From positions 87,711,285-87,775,284 of the forward strand of contig NC_079488.1 in assembly GCF_020520425.1 (NCBI RefSeq): DNA of 64,000 nucleotides, given 5' to 3'. The stretch is from Spinacia oleracea. Taxonomy: Eukaryota; Streptophyta; Magnoliopsida; Caryophyllales; Amaranthaceae. Shown piece by piece: positions 35,239 through 46,637 of this stretch. The notes below the pieces were generated by a model. The model did no database searches, had not been told where the DNA came from, and saw only the letters and a list, made by a program, of their open reading frames with translations. The position numbers and the translations under genes were made by a program. How positions within the stretch are numbered: position 1 is the first letter of the stretch; each line of letters starts with the position of its first letter.

Positions 35239-38082
35239 ATTAAAAACTACAATTGAAAAGAAAAAACAAATAAATAATCATTCACAGTTTCTCTTAATAA
35301 ACTTAAATTCTAGCATACATGCATAATTCAATGTTTATTAAGCATTTTATTCAAGTTATGTGTTCCGGCAGGTGTGAATAAAATGATTCCAAGATCCTAA
35401 AATCATTGAAGAACTAAGCACAGTTTGTCGACTTAATCCTAAAACATCTTAGGTAAGCAAAAGCCTTTTGCTAATAGTCTAGAAACTATTCTTGGTTGAT
35501 AGGTACGTCTAAGAACTTATTAGGTAAACCTATCGATTTTGCCACGACATAAAAGGACTCCTTACTTATATCGTTGAGTTTCACCAAAACTAACATGTAC
35601 TCACAATTATTTGTGTACCTTGCCCCTTTAGGACCAATAAGTAACACCTCGCTGAGCGAAAACTATTACTAGATTGATGTAAAGGATATCCAAGCAAGTG
35701 TATATTTTGGCATGGCACCTTTTAACTCAATTTTTAAGTTTGGAACTTAAGGCTCTTACTATGTTGGTTAGATTTTAAGTGAACTAAAATCCTTAATCAT
35801 GCAACATAATCAAGCCACAATCTCATGCATAATTAAGACATATTTAAAGCAATAAATAACTTAAAGAATGCATAAGATAAAAGTGATCTAGTATGGCCCG
35901 ACTTCATCTTGAAGCTTTAACTTCAAAGTCCGTCTCGAAAATCTCCGTGGGAGGCACCATTTTCTTCAAATAGGATAAGCTATAATTAAAACTAATTACA
36001 ACTATTTGATGGTACGCAGACCATATTTGAATTGAAAAACGACTTTGGTACTTTAGACCAATTACATTCAAATTAATGGTACGCAGACCATATTTTCTAT
36101 CCTATTTGGGCCATACTAGTCACTTCATAACCTGCAAAACAGTACATATACAATATATACCATTCACCCATTCATTATCATGAATGGCCCACATAGCTGG
36201 TTAGTAAAACACATTATGCATCACGTAAACATTTGCAGCAATTAATCAAGGGAACCAATAATCTACCAATTATTCAGTCCTTATTAATTCTAATCAAGTT
36301 GTTTTAACATTAAGGATTTGTAGACCTAATCAAGAGTTTATGACTAAAAAGGGCTCCCACTCAAACCAACAAATTCATATGCTTTACTAATTTTAAACAT
36401 AAAAATGTATTTCTAGTCTAACCGGAAACATACAAATTTAATTAAAATTTAAAGCTCATATAAATTTATAATTGAACCCAAAAGTTTAATTTAATTTCAG
36501 TCGTATTTAAATTAATTCATGATTTTAATTTTAGTAAAATAATTAGAATAAATAAAAATTTATTATAATTACAATATTCAAAATTAAAATCCAAGAAAAT
36601 AATTTAAATTACTAATTTTAAAATTAATTAAAATTACGTAAACTGAAAATTTCAAATTAAACATTCAAAACGATCTAATTGCAACGCAAACACCCTACGC
36701 ATCGCACGCCCATGGGCCACACGCACATAGCCATCGCTGGCCATGTGCGCGCAACCCATGCGCTCGTCGCATAGCTGCTGCTTCTACCCTTCGCAAGCCA
36801 TCGCGCGAGCTGGTGCTCGCTGTGCGCGCGCAGCCGCTCGATGCACGCGAGCATGTGCTCGCTCCACGCGCGCCAGCGCTCGATGCACGCGAGCCATCGC
36901 TCGCTGCGTTCGCTCGCTAGCGCTCGCTGCACGCGGGCCAGCGCTCGCTTCGTGCACTCGCCAGCGCATGCTGTGCGCGCTCGCTAGCGCTCGCTTGGTG
37001 CGAGCCAACGCTCGCTGCGTGCGGCATCGACGCTGGGCGCAGCACTCGTGGCACGCGAGCTTGCGCTCGCTGCGCGCGAGGCTGCGCGCGCTTGCGCGAG
37101 GCAGTGCGCGTTGTGGCGCAGCTCACTTGCTGCCCACACGCGACTGCCGTGCCTTGCCTTCGCCCATGCCCATTCGTCCATTGCTCATAGCCCACGACAC
37201 AAGGCAGGGCTGCTGCCTTGTGCTCGTGCACCATGCCCTTGCTCATTGCATTCGTGCCGCATGGGCGACGAGCTCCCTTGCTCGTCGTCACATGCCCGCA
37301 CTATACAACACCCCTTAAGGGTAACACGTAGCGTCCATTGCTTTGTGCGTGCAAGTTATATGAACGAATCGCATAAAATTTAAAAAAATTTATATTTAAA
37401 ATTAATGACAAATTAATAAATTAATATTAATTTCATAATTTTAGGGCGAAAAATCGAAAATTTATTATTCAATTGATTTCCGATTAACATGGATTCAAGT
37501 CTAGGTCATAAAAATTTAAAATTTAACATAAATTTACCATTTTTATGGTGGTTTTTAATCATAGGTATCTAATTAAATTATAATTAATTATGAAAATCAA
37601 ATTAATTCTAAATTATTCTAATTTTCAACAAATTAATCATAATTACAAATTAGATTGCATAATTAACAAGGCTAGGCATTCAAACTTGTTAAACATATAC
37701 AGTAGGTCAATCAAAATTTCAAGATTTATCAACAAGAGTCGCAAAAATTTAATTTAACATCTTAAATTTACGAAATTTTGCATTCGAAAAACTAAAACCT
37801 TCGAAAAGTCATAGTTAGGCTTCGAATTTGAGAATTCTGGATTCGGCAGAAAAACACTATTTTTGTCAAAATTTTAGAATGCCTTTTACATGCGGAATTG
37901 ACACAAAAATCACTCGATTTGGATGAGTAACGAAGAAACTGCCGAAAAACTGCGTACGTATAATTAAATAAACGCAATTTGCAATTAATTAACAATTACG
38001 AAAATTAATCACCCCTTTTAATTCTTGCAAATTTGTAATATTTAACCATGTTCATGCAATTTAGATTATGAAAATAATAAGA
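35239..38082 (-). other. Long 5' untranslated leader of Copia A
   Basis: 2.84 kb between the primer binding site and the gag start with no ORF of element type. It holds an AT-rich half next to gag, a GC-rich repetitive block (36675-37320), and another AT-rich stretch up to the PBS. A short motif ATGGTACGCAGACCAT occurs twice (near 36010 and 36078). Such a long leader is unusual for Copia elements, though some lineages have one. Confidence 0.75.
36740..37120. repeat. GC-rich imperfect repeats in Copia A leader
   Basis: Degenerate array of about 25-35-bp units built on GCGCTCGCT, CACGCGAGC and GTGCGCGC motifs, sharply different in base composition from the AT-rich flanks. It creates overlapping Ala/Arg-rich ORFs on both strands (for example 36743-37318 and 36917-37291) that are not supported as proteins. 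Confidence 0.75.
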
Positions 38083-38096
38083 GGCTCGTGATACCA
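38083..38096 (-). promoter_or_regulatory. Primer binding site of Copia A
   Basis: TGGTATCACGAGCC on the - strand, one base from the 5' LTR. It resembles the initiator tRNA-Met 3' end complement (TGGTATCAGAGC) with one extra base, the usual primer of plant Copia elements. Confidence 0.8.
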
Positions 38097-38097
38097 C

Positions 38098-39481
38098 TGT
38101 TAGGTTATGATACATATGACAATTCATAAATCATGCGGAAAAACCATTTAGCCAGGAATACATATTATTTACACATAATCATATAGCATAGTTTAGATGC
38201 ATACTCTTTGTTGCGTGCCTTCCCTAGCTGCGCCCGAACCGAACAAGAACAAGTCTTTAGGACTCCAAGTGTCGTCCCTCCGTAGATAGTCCACAGCACG
38301 TCCGGATCCGCCTTAAGATTGACCAACTAGAATCGCCCTTAAGGTACTAAAAATTTCGGCACTTTTAGGCAAGGTATGTGACTGAATTTTTCTCTCAAAA
38401 ACTCACTTTGAATACTTGAAAACTTGTTATAAATTGTGAACCCAGGCCACATATTTATAGGGGTATGGAAAGAGAATTGGAATCCTATTAGGATACGAAT
38501 TAATTAAATTAGAATCCTAATGAAACTCTTATTTAATTAATTTATCAAATAGGATCAGGAATTTAATTATTAAACGAATCCTGTACGTTTTAGGTTTCGT
38601 ATGTGAACACAAACACACACGCACGCACAGCAGCCCACGAGGGGCCCCATGCGCGCGCGCGCACAGCCCGAGCAACGCAGCCCACGACTGCCGCAGCCTT
38701 GGGCGCGCGCTGGGCCTGCCTTGCGGTGGGCCTGGCGCAGCCTTGGGCTGGCGTGTTGTGGCGCGCGTTTCCTTGCTGGACGTGGGCCTGGCTTCGTGCT
38801 GGGCCTTCGTCTAGCAAGCTCGTCCGATGCTAATTCGTGCGACGCGCTTCCGATTAATTTCCCGATTCCGGAATTCATTTCCGATACGAACAATGTTCAA
38901 CATTTCCGATTCCGGAATCAATTTCCGTTTCGAACAAATATTTAATATTTCCGTTTCCGGAATTATTTTCCGATTCCGATAATATTTCCGATTCTGACAA
39001 TATTTCCGTTTCCGGCAATATTTCCGATTCCGGCAATATTCCCATTTCCAATAATATTTTCCGATACGTACCATGTTTCCGTTTCCGGCAACATCTACGA
39101 CTTGGATAATATTTATATTTCCGATACGATCCATATTTCCGTTTCCGGCAATATCATCGTTTCCGGAGTATTCATTTCTTGCCTGTGACGATCTCAGCTC
39201 CCACTGAAACCAAGATCCGTCGATTCCGAATATCCATAGATGGAGTATTTAATGCCATTAAATACTTGATCCGTTTACGTACTATTTGTGTGACCCTACG
39301 GGTTCAGTCAAGAGTAAGCTGTGGATTAATATCATTAATTCCACTTGAACTGAAGCGGCCTCTAGCTAGGCATTCAGCTCACTTGATCTCACTGAATTAT
39401 TAACTTGTTAATTAATATTGAACCGCATTTATTAGACTTAACATTGAATGCATACTTGGACCAAGGGCATTATTTCCTTCA
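38098..39481 (-). repeat. 5' LTR of complete Copia A (1384 bp)
   Basis: Same edges as the 3' LTR. TATAAATA is on the - strand at 38452-38459. U3 carries the TTCCG repeat array (about 38845-39170) and the GC-rich block (about 38620-38825). Transcription of the element should start here on the - strand. Confidence 0.95.
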
Positions 39482-39737
39482 CCTATATACAAAGTTGATA
39501 ATTCCCGAAAAGCCAAATACCTTGTGGAAGTTCTAAGATAATGGAATCAAGGTGGATATGAACATGTTGATGGACGATTGTAGAGGAACTACAAGTGAAG
39601 TTCTTGTTCGTTTATGTAAGGCTAGTAGGAGTACACGCATCAAAGGTATGTATTCGTTTAAACTATTCTTTTGCATGAGATTTTGGATATGGGATGTTTT
39701 CCACTTTGATTAGTTAGATTAGCATTAAATCCCAACA

Positions 39738-40084
39738 GGTTGGTGCTGACCGGTTCCGGAGGCAGGGCGACATCCATCCCGGTCTTGTCGACGTTGGTCC
39801 ATCAGGGGTTCGTCTTCAAGGATTGGCTCCAAGATAAGGCCATTAGGTATGCCAAATGGTTCGAACAAGGGTTTGCCATTGGTGGTGTGGCCCTCAAGGT
39901 CGAGACGGTGGTTCAGCCCAGCGGTGTCTCGACGGTACTGGTTCCTGTAGCTGGTGGCGATGGAGGTGGCTGACCAGACTTGAGACTGCAAGGCTTCGTT
40001 CTCCCTCCGGAGGAGGCTGATGTTTTCCTCCACGACTTCAAGGCAACGGGTGACATCATTGGATGAGTCTGGGTAGCTGGACAT
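39738..40084 (-). pseudogene. Start of gag of a Tat/Ogre-like Gypsy element, cut by Copia B
   Basis: ORF from an ATG at 40084 (MSSYPDSSNDVTRCLEVV). It has an early predicted coiled coil (VEENISLLRRENEALQSQV) and a basic/polar stretch (YRNQYRRDTAGLNHRL), as in the N-terminal part of plant Tat-lineage Gag. After residue ~115 the frame runs into the end of the Copia B LTR at 39737, so the remainder of the element is absent here. It lies 66 bp downstream of a primer-binding site and LTR on the same strand, which identifies it as retrotransposon-derived; the lineage is inferred. Confidence 0.65.
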
Positions 40085-40146
40085 GGTGAAATGTAGGTTA
40101 TTTATCAGTGAGCAATGATGATTATCAGACTATTCTTGATTCTCAG

Positions 40147-40165
40147 CCCCACGGTGGGAGCCAAA
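40147..40165 (-). promoter_or_regulatory. Primer binding site of Tat/Ogre-like Gypsy
   Basis: TTGGCTCCCACCGTGGGGC on the - strand, immediately after the LTR end ...CCAAAACA. This is close to the GGCGCCCACCGTGGGG-type PBS known to me from Tat/Ogre elements. The lineage assignment rests mainly on this. Confidence 0.6.
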
Positions 40166-40166
40166 T

Positions 40167-40971
40167 TGTTTTGGACAAATTCTATCAAGGGTCAAACTCG
40201 TCGAGAAGTGGTACTAACAATCCGAATAAGCAAAATAATTCAAGGATGTTAAGAACACAATTAGAGAAATAAGAATATTGTAATATTATAAATAACTGAG
40301 AGCTTGAGCAATAGATATCATGTGTGTTGCAATGAAGTCGAGTAACCTATTTATACATATTTGATAGGTTATCTAAGAGATGTAGGGAAACCATCATAGA
40401 GTCGTTGATGGAGACGCCTCAACCCCTGGTTTTTAGGCCACGTCCTTCGGTTTCTCAACCGTCATAAGACTTGTCTTGTGCACGGTCTTTGACTATACGG
40501 AGGACTTGTGTGTCTTGCATCGTCATCGCCTTGTGGGCTGGCATGTAAGTGTCTGTTTCCACGTCATAGAGAGGATATTTTCCCCCTAACACTAGTCGTC
40601 CAAAGAAAGGAAGGGGCTAGTCGTCCAAGAAATCAACGGGGCTAGCCAGTCGTCCAAAAAAAATCAAGAGGGCTAGTCGTCCAAAGAAAGCAAGAGTCCG
40701 GGGCTAGTCGTCCAAGAAAATCAAGGGGGATAGTCGTCCAAGAAACCCAAGGAGGCTAGTCGTCCAAGAAAATCGAGGGGGCTAGTCTCCAAAGAAATCA
40801 AGGGGGCTAATCGTTCAAAAAAGTCAAGGGGGCTTATCGTCCAAATAAAGAAAGGGGGCTAGTTGTCCAAGAAAAAACTAGGGGACTAGTCAAATCATCC
40901 GAACCACAAAACAAATACTAAAATTCAAAGTTACACAAGTGAGCTAGACCTGATGGGGGATAGTTGTAACA
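40167..40971 (-). repeat. 5' LTR of Tat/Ogre-like Gypsy (805 bp)
   Basis: On + it starts TGTTTTGGACAA and ends GATAGTTGTAACA, i.e. TG...CA on the - strand. It is bounded on the inner side by the PBS and the gag start. U3 contains an 11-unit tandem array (40592-40884). No second LTR is seen, because the element is interrupted at 39737. Confidence 0.75.
40592..40884. repeat. 25-31-bp tandem repeats (11 units) in the LTR
   Basis: Unit core CTAGTCGTCCAAGAAA followed by a variable A/G-rich tail ending GGGG. Eleven units with point changes and length variation. It is entirely within the LTR, upstream of the inferred transcription start. Confidence 0.9.
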
Positions 40972-41020
40972 TCAGGCCAAATCTCACCTGCCTGACAAGT
41001 TGTACGGGGTTCATTCTTAA

Positions 41021-41300
41021 TAATTAATAATTAATAATTAATAATTAATAATTAATAATTAATAATTAATAATTAATAATTAATAATTAATAATTAATAA
41101 TTAATAATTAATGATAAAAAATAAACAATAAATAATAAATACTGTAATAATTAATAAATAATAAATAATAAATGTGGAGTAATAAATAATAAATAATAAA
41201 TAATAAATAATAAATAAATAATAAATAAATAATAAATAATAATAATTAATAAATAATAAATAATAAATAATAATAATAATATTAATAATAATAAATAATA
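41021..41300. repeat. AT-rich simple repeats, (AATAATT)n then (AATAAAT)n-type
   Basis: A near-perfect 7-bp AATAATT array at 41021-41113 is followed by looser AATAAAT and AATAAT runs. No gene. Confidence 0.9.
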
Positions 41301-41520
41301 TTATTATTAATATTGCAACTTATTGTAACTTATTGAAACTTATTGAAACTTATTGAAACTTATCTGAACTTATTGGAACTTATTTAAAACTTAGGCCCTG
41401 TTTAGTTCACCTTATTTCAGGACCTTATTACTTATTTCAGATCTAATCAGATCAGAAAAAATAAGTTAAGATCATATCAGAAAAAATAAGTTCAGATCAG
41501 ATCAAATCAGATTAGACCAG

Positions 41521-41522
<2 letters not shown>

Positions 41523-41612
<90 letters not shown>
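41523..41612. repeat. (ATT)n microsatellite
   Basis: About 30 ATT units with one interruption (ATC near 41577), inside the left copy of the element and absent from the right copy. Confidence 0.9.
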
Positions 41613-41613
<1 letters not shown>

Positions 41614-41799
41614 GGTATATGTTTACATCATTGTGATTATATTTAATAGTTTATTACTATTATTGCTTTAATAAAAAATAATGTTGTTGTCGGTGCAATT
41701 AAAATCTATTATTTAAGCCATAACAAAACATTTACAAAACATTCAAATTGATCATGTCCAAATTAAAACCATTAAGTCCAGATTAGAAACGATATGACC

Positions 41800-43400
41800 A
41801 GGTCATGTTCATATCAGAACTGATTTTTATAGATCAGAACCATTATATATCCAGACTAGAACTGATAAGATCAGATAACATCCAGATCATAACTGATTTG
41901 TCCAGATCATGTCCAGATCATGTTCAAATCTGCAAAGATCTTGTCTACATCAGAACCGATCCTTACAGAACCAACATGTTAAGATCAAAACCGATTTGTA
42001 CAGATCATGTCCAGATCAGAATCGATATGTCCAAATTATAACTTGTCTAGATATCGACTCTGTACAGATTATGTTCAGATCAGAATTGATCTTCAAAGAT
42101 CATGTCCAGATCAGATCTAATCTGTACAGATCATGACCGATCAGAACTAATCTGTATAGATCATAACAGAACTGTACATATCATGTACAAATCAGAACTG
42201 ATTTGTACTGATCATGTCCAGATCATAACTTATATGTACAAATCATGTATAGAACAGAATCGATCTGTACATATCATATCCAGATCAGAACTTATATGTC
42301 TAGATCATGTATATGTCTATCTAATATAAGGAATAGTTAAATAATGAGCAAAGTCAAGTAAATAATAACCATATTATAAATTCGTGTAACATTTATTTTA
42401 CACGTAAGTCGTTTAATATTAATAAATGTAGATTTTTGTTTAAACTTAATTCAGAAGAATCAGATCAGATCAAATCAAATCAGACCAGATCAGATCAGAT
42501 CAGATCAGAAAAAATAAGTTTAGATCAGATTAGACCAGATCAAGAGAAATAAGGTGAACTAAACAAGGCCTTATTGGAACTTATTTGAACTTATTGGAAC
42601 TTATTGGAACTTATTGAAAACTTATCCAAATCATAACTGATTTGTCCAGATCATAACCATTATATATCCAGACTAGAACTGATAGGATCAGATAACATCC
42701 AGATCATAACTGATTTGTCCAGATCATGTCCAGATCATGTTCAAATCTGCAAAGATCTTGTCTACATCAGATCCGATCCTTACAGAACCAACATGTTAAG
42801 ATCAAAACCGATTTGTACAGATCATGTCCAGATCAGAATCGATATGTCCAAATTATAACTTGTCTAGATATCGACTCTGTACACAGATCGGAATTGATCT
42901 TCAAAGATCATGTCCAGATCAAATCTAATCTATACAGATCATGACCCGATCAGAACTGATCTGTACAGATCATGACCCGATCAGAACTGATCTATACAGA
43001 TCATGACCAGATCAGTACATATCATGACCAGATCAGTTCTGATCTGTACAGATCATGTCATGATGAAAACTAATCTATACAGATCATGTCCAAATCATGT
43101 CTAGATCAGAACTGAATTGTAAAGATCATGTCTAGATCAGAACTGATCTGTACAGATCATGTCCAGATCAGAACTGATCTATACAGATCATGTCCAGATC
43201 AGAACCGAACTGTACATATCATGTACAGATCATAACTAAGCTGTACAGATCATGTCTAGATTACAACTGATCATGTCCAGATTATAACTTATATGTACAA
43301 ATCATGTATAGATCAGAATCGATCTGTACATATCATATTCAGATTAGAACTTATATGTCTAGATCATAACCGATCTATCTAGATCATGTATAGGTCTATC
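41800..43400. repeat. GATC-rich ~31-bp repeat array
   Basis: Many diverged copies of a unit containing AGATCATGTCCAGATCAGAA and CTGATCTGTAC, densest at 42930-43220. Because CAGATC and GATCTG occur in both directions, single units are nearly palindromic. Segment 41830-42100 is repeated almost exactly at 42650-42900. ORFs in it encode Arg-Ser-Asp-rich repeats and are artefacts. Confidence 0.85.
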
Positions 43401-43405
43401 TAATA

Positions 43406-43853
43406 CTTCCTCCGTCCCAAAATCATCTTCCCGCTTTTCTAAACGAGCGTCCCAAAATTATCTTCCTGTTTCTAATTATAGATGTACTAACTTATCATTT
43501 CACCCTTGTTTGGGACCACTAAAATTAAAAAAAACAAGGAAAACTAATTTAATAACACAAAAATCAGAAAAAGAGGAGGGGACCATTTGATGGAAAAAAT
43601 GACCCCATATTACCCCTATTTGTGTTGAATCCGTGTGCTTTAAATCTGAGCATTTTGATTGATTGAGAATAAATATTATTGTATTCTTATTGGTTAAACT
43701 ATTTTGATTAGGATCCATGTGCAAAAGAGAAGGGGACCATTTTGCTTATGCCAACACAAGTACAATCCAATCATTAGATTTATCCACTCCAAATATTTTT
43801 CTTAAAAACCGTGAAATTGGTCAAACAGGAAGATAATTTTGGGACGGAGGGAG
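43406..43853. mobile_element. Stowaway-type MITE (448 bp), TSD TA
   Basis: TIRs CTTCCTCCGTCCCAAAAT and ATTTTGGGACGGAGGGAG flanked by TA. The paralogous sequence at about 42310-42330 (CTATCTAATATAAGG) shows the uninterrupted site, so the insertion point and the TA duplication are confirmed within the window. No coding capacity; the ORF at 43500-43724 is incidental. Confidence 0.93.
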
Positions 43854-44086
43854 TATAAGGAATAGTTAAATCATGAGCAAAATCAAGTAAATAATAACAA
43901 TATTATAAATTTGTGTAACATTTATTTTACACGTAAGTCGTTTAATATTAATAAATGTAGATTTTTGTTTAAACTTAATTCAGAAGAATCAGACCAGATC
44001 AGACCAGACCAGATCAGATCAGATCAGAAAAATAAGTTCAGATCAGATCAGATCAGGAGAAATAAGGTGAACTAAACAGGGCCTTA

Positions 44087-45269
44087 CTGACTTATTTGTA
44101 ATTCACCCGAGTATTTGCTTATTTTTGTGTACTGCAGGGGTAGTTATGATGTATTTCTGATATATTACATTATGGTTCATGTGTACTCATTTGAATAACC
44201 TCTAATACAGGCAAGGTTGAATGAGATAATAACTTCAGGAGCCGACTTCTCACAATAATGGATCACCTGAATATTCGTGAATGGTTGATGGAGCTGGACT
44301 TTCTCCTAATGCATTCGGGTACCTACCTAAATTGGTATACATTTGATACCCAATCTGATGGACTTTTGTTTTCCTATTTCACGTCTCTTTCTTAGCTTTA
44401 TGATAGATATTAAACTGTGTTTTATCGTTCTGTCATTAGAGTTATTAGACTCATTACTGTTAACAAATGTGCTTCGTTGGAAAAATCTAGGAGTTTCCTG
44501 ATAATGGACTTATTCTTTGTAATTTTTTGTAATTTGCACCTACTGTTTTTTCGTTCTCCCAAGGTTTGTCTGAGCGGAGTTCCCACGCCTTTGGAATATC
44601 AGCTTTTAAATATTTTTATGTGTTCTAATTGTGTCTAAGTTAGGACATCTAATATTTGACTGCATATATGTGAAGGGATATCAGAGGAGTTGATTTTTGG
44701 AGTAGTTCTAACTGTATTTAAATTAGGAACATCTAATACTCGACTGTATGTATGTGAAATTGTGAAGGGGATACTTGAGGAGATGATTTTGGAAGTATAC
44801 ATGCCAATTTTCTTAATTGCTTCTATGCAACTACTCCTATAAAAGATGAGTAGGATTAAATGATAATGTTATTATGCCTTATATAAGTATTTCCTTTTTT
44901 TCAGTAACTCTGATTCTTGGTTGAATGGTACATCAAACTATTTGGTGTATTAACTGAGATATGTTCCATTTTACGAATTACATGGTTCACATAAGAATTA
45001 AGTGTCTTGTACTTGGCATATGATATAACTCATGGGATCGTAGCTTAATGTTTAGGAAACGATAGAATGAAGAAGTTGAACACAGGTCAATGTGATGCAG
45101 TGTGGCTATGTTTACTTGATATGTGAAAATTCATTAGTTAATTGCATAATATAAATCCCATTCCAGGTTGATTGTGAAGATAATTTTTCATCAACTGCTT
45201 GAATCTTTATGTGTATTACTTTTTCATGCATCTGAATCTGATGATAAATTTCTCTTACTCCTTTGGCAG
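44087..45269. other. Non-coding spacer at the start of the gene-fragment region
   Basis: Intron-like AT-rich sequence. A short exon-like piece after ACAG near 44212 (reading ARLNEIITSGADF on +) ends in stops and is not recognised. Nothing else to report. Confidence 0.4.
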
Positions 45270-45510
45270 TACCCTGATTGTCTAGGTGGAGTTAACTAAG
45301 AAGGTTACCGAACAAGTGAGGCTTCTAGATAAAGATGAAGATGAAAAACTTGCAGAAATAAGTTCCTATGATAGTATGATGTCTTCCCTCCATATGATCA
45401 AGCTAAGGCTCTGGGAAAGACCAATATTGATGTTGATCGGATTGCCGCCGGTTACCTTGTGGCAATGAAGGATTCCTTCTTATGTATGCCCGTTGGAGAA
45501 AACTGGAAAT
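45270..45510 (+). pseudogene. Unrecognised exon-like fragment with one frameshift
   Basis: It follows a TTTGGCAG acceptor. One frame reads ELTKKVTEQVRLLDKDEDEK and on to MMSSL; after a one-base shift the reading continues [21 protein letters not shown] then [19 protein letters not shown] before a stop. The continuous, protein-like composition across the shift suggests a decayed exon of a real gene. I do not recognise the family. It is first in a + strand series of unrelated exon fragments. Confidence 0.5.
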
Positions 45511-46532
45511 AGACTTGTATAATGTATGAAAAGCGTAAGTGTTTGCATCCACAAGTTGGCGAATGAAGTTGGTTTATTAGGTTAAGTTATGAGATTTCAA
45601 TAAGAAAACTTACAAGGATCCAGAAGTCTAGATTCTAGAACTGGAGGTTTAGACATATCCATGTGATATTTTTTCTGGACTTGCCTATAGGTTCTGACTT
45701 GTCCGTTTTTACATGTGAACTTTTTTTTGTTTGAAAATGGAAGTTTTTGTTTTATGGAATTACACTGACATCTAATCATCTTGCAGGAGATATGATATTA
45801 CTCAAATTCTTGATGTATACGACTCTTGCAAGTAAGTATTCCAGTTGTAAACTTTGTCACCTGTTAGAACTTAGAACTAGGCCTTTGAAGATGTAATCAG
45901 TAATTCAGTAAACATCAAAATTTTAGGGTTTCTGATCTTGTCAAAGACAACTTGATTAAGAGGTCTAATAACTTAATTTGTTTTTGTTTGCATTTTAGTA
46001 ATTTAGAGATCTAGGGTCAGTGTTTTGACCATGGTGATCACCAGAGGTTTTTTAAGGTGTTATTGCAGAACATTATTGGTTAATAATGAAGTTCTTGTAT
46101 GACCTAGGTTTGTGCTTGTTGTTCTTGTATGAAATGGTGATAGTTTAAGAAATACTCCGTCTCTGTCTGTAATCGATATTCATGTTCTAACGTTATATTT
46201 TTTTATTTTTTGTGGGATTTCCATAACGTATGTTGAACTAACAATGTGACAACTTAACTTGGAATTTGACTCTCTTGCACGTGTGGCAGTAGATTAGTGA
46301 ATGTTATAGGCATAGAAGAAAATTGAGCATAGGTGATTCAATCTTGAAAAGGAGAAAAGAATGTCAATGAACTAAATCCAAAAAAAACAATTGACAATCT
46401 TAGCAATGGTCGTCGGCTCTTTTCTCATGTTAGATCGTTTTAGATGTTGTTTGAATATTTCTTTTTAATTTATTTTGTCGGTTCTAATTTGGGCGAGCCA
46501 TCAATTTCTAGGGTTATTTGAAAATGAAGCAC

Positions 46533-46637
46533 CTTGATGGTGTTTTCCTTGACAATGAAGTCATCAACGACATCTGCAGGCGCTCACTTGACATTGAGTG
46601 TCCCGCTTACACAAACCTTACATGTCTCATATCTTAG
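46533..46637 (+). pseudogene. Alpha-tubulin exon fragment
   Basis: Reads [20 protein letters not shown] and [10 protein letters not shown], matching the alpha-tubulin segment around [20 protein letters not shown] from family knowledge. It stops at a TAG that is the last codon of the exon, directly before a GTAAAT donor; the functional gene has a glutamine codon here. Only about 34 codons are present, with no tubulin before or after. It is a captured or duplicated fragment without function as tubulin. Substitutions such as C for R and N for Y show relaxed selection. Confidence 0.88.

Larger units (their letters stand above)
29020..39481 (-). mobile_element. Complete Ty1/Copia retrotransposon Copia A (10,462 bp), TSD CCTAT
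   Basis: Order on the - strand: 5' LTR 38098-39481, primer binding site 38083-38096, a 2.86-kb untranslated leader, gag-pol 31252-35238, 3' untranslated tail with polypurine tract 30386-30400, and 3' LTR 29020-30385. Exact CCTAT duplications at 29015-29019 and 39482-39486 prove the boundaries. By eye the LTRs differ by about 12 substitutions and one 18-bp indel over roughly 1366 aligned bases (about 99.1% identical), indicating a recent insertion. Gag-pol has a single in-frame stop. LTRs of the same family occur at 558-1928 and 24298-25689. Confidence 0.96.
41394..44083. mobile_element. Harbinger/Tourist-like non-autonomous element, internally duplicated (2.69 kb)
   Basis: Terminal inverted repeats GGCCCTGTTTAGTTCACCTT (left) and AAGGTGAACTAAACAGGGCC (right), flanked by TTA at 41391-41393 and 44084-44086, fit the PIF/Harbinger-Tourist pattern. 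A third TIR copy (AAGGTGAACTAAACAAGGCC) ends at 42570 and is also followed by TTA, so the left 1177 bp alone form a complete element. The right 1.5 kb is a second, partly duplicated copy. Between the termini are AGATCAGATC runs and a diverged ~31-bp GATC-rich repeat. No transposase is present. Confidence 0.75.

Noticed and set aside
40592..40884. CRISPR-like regular repeats
   Set aside because: Units are tandem without unique spacers, vary in length, and lie inside an LTR of a plant retrotransposon.
41805..42944. Arg-Ser-Cys-rich ORFs (75-78 codons)
   Set aside because: Created by the GATC-rich 31-bp repeat; near-identical peptides repeat at each array copy.
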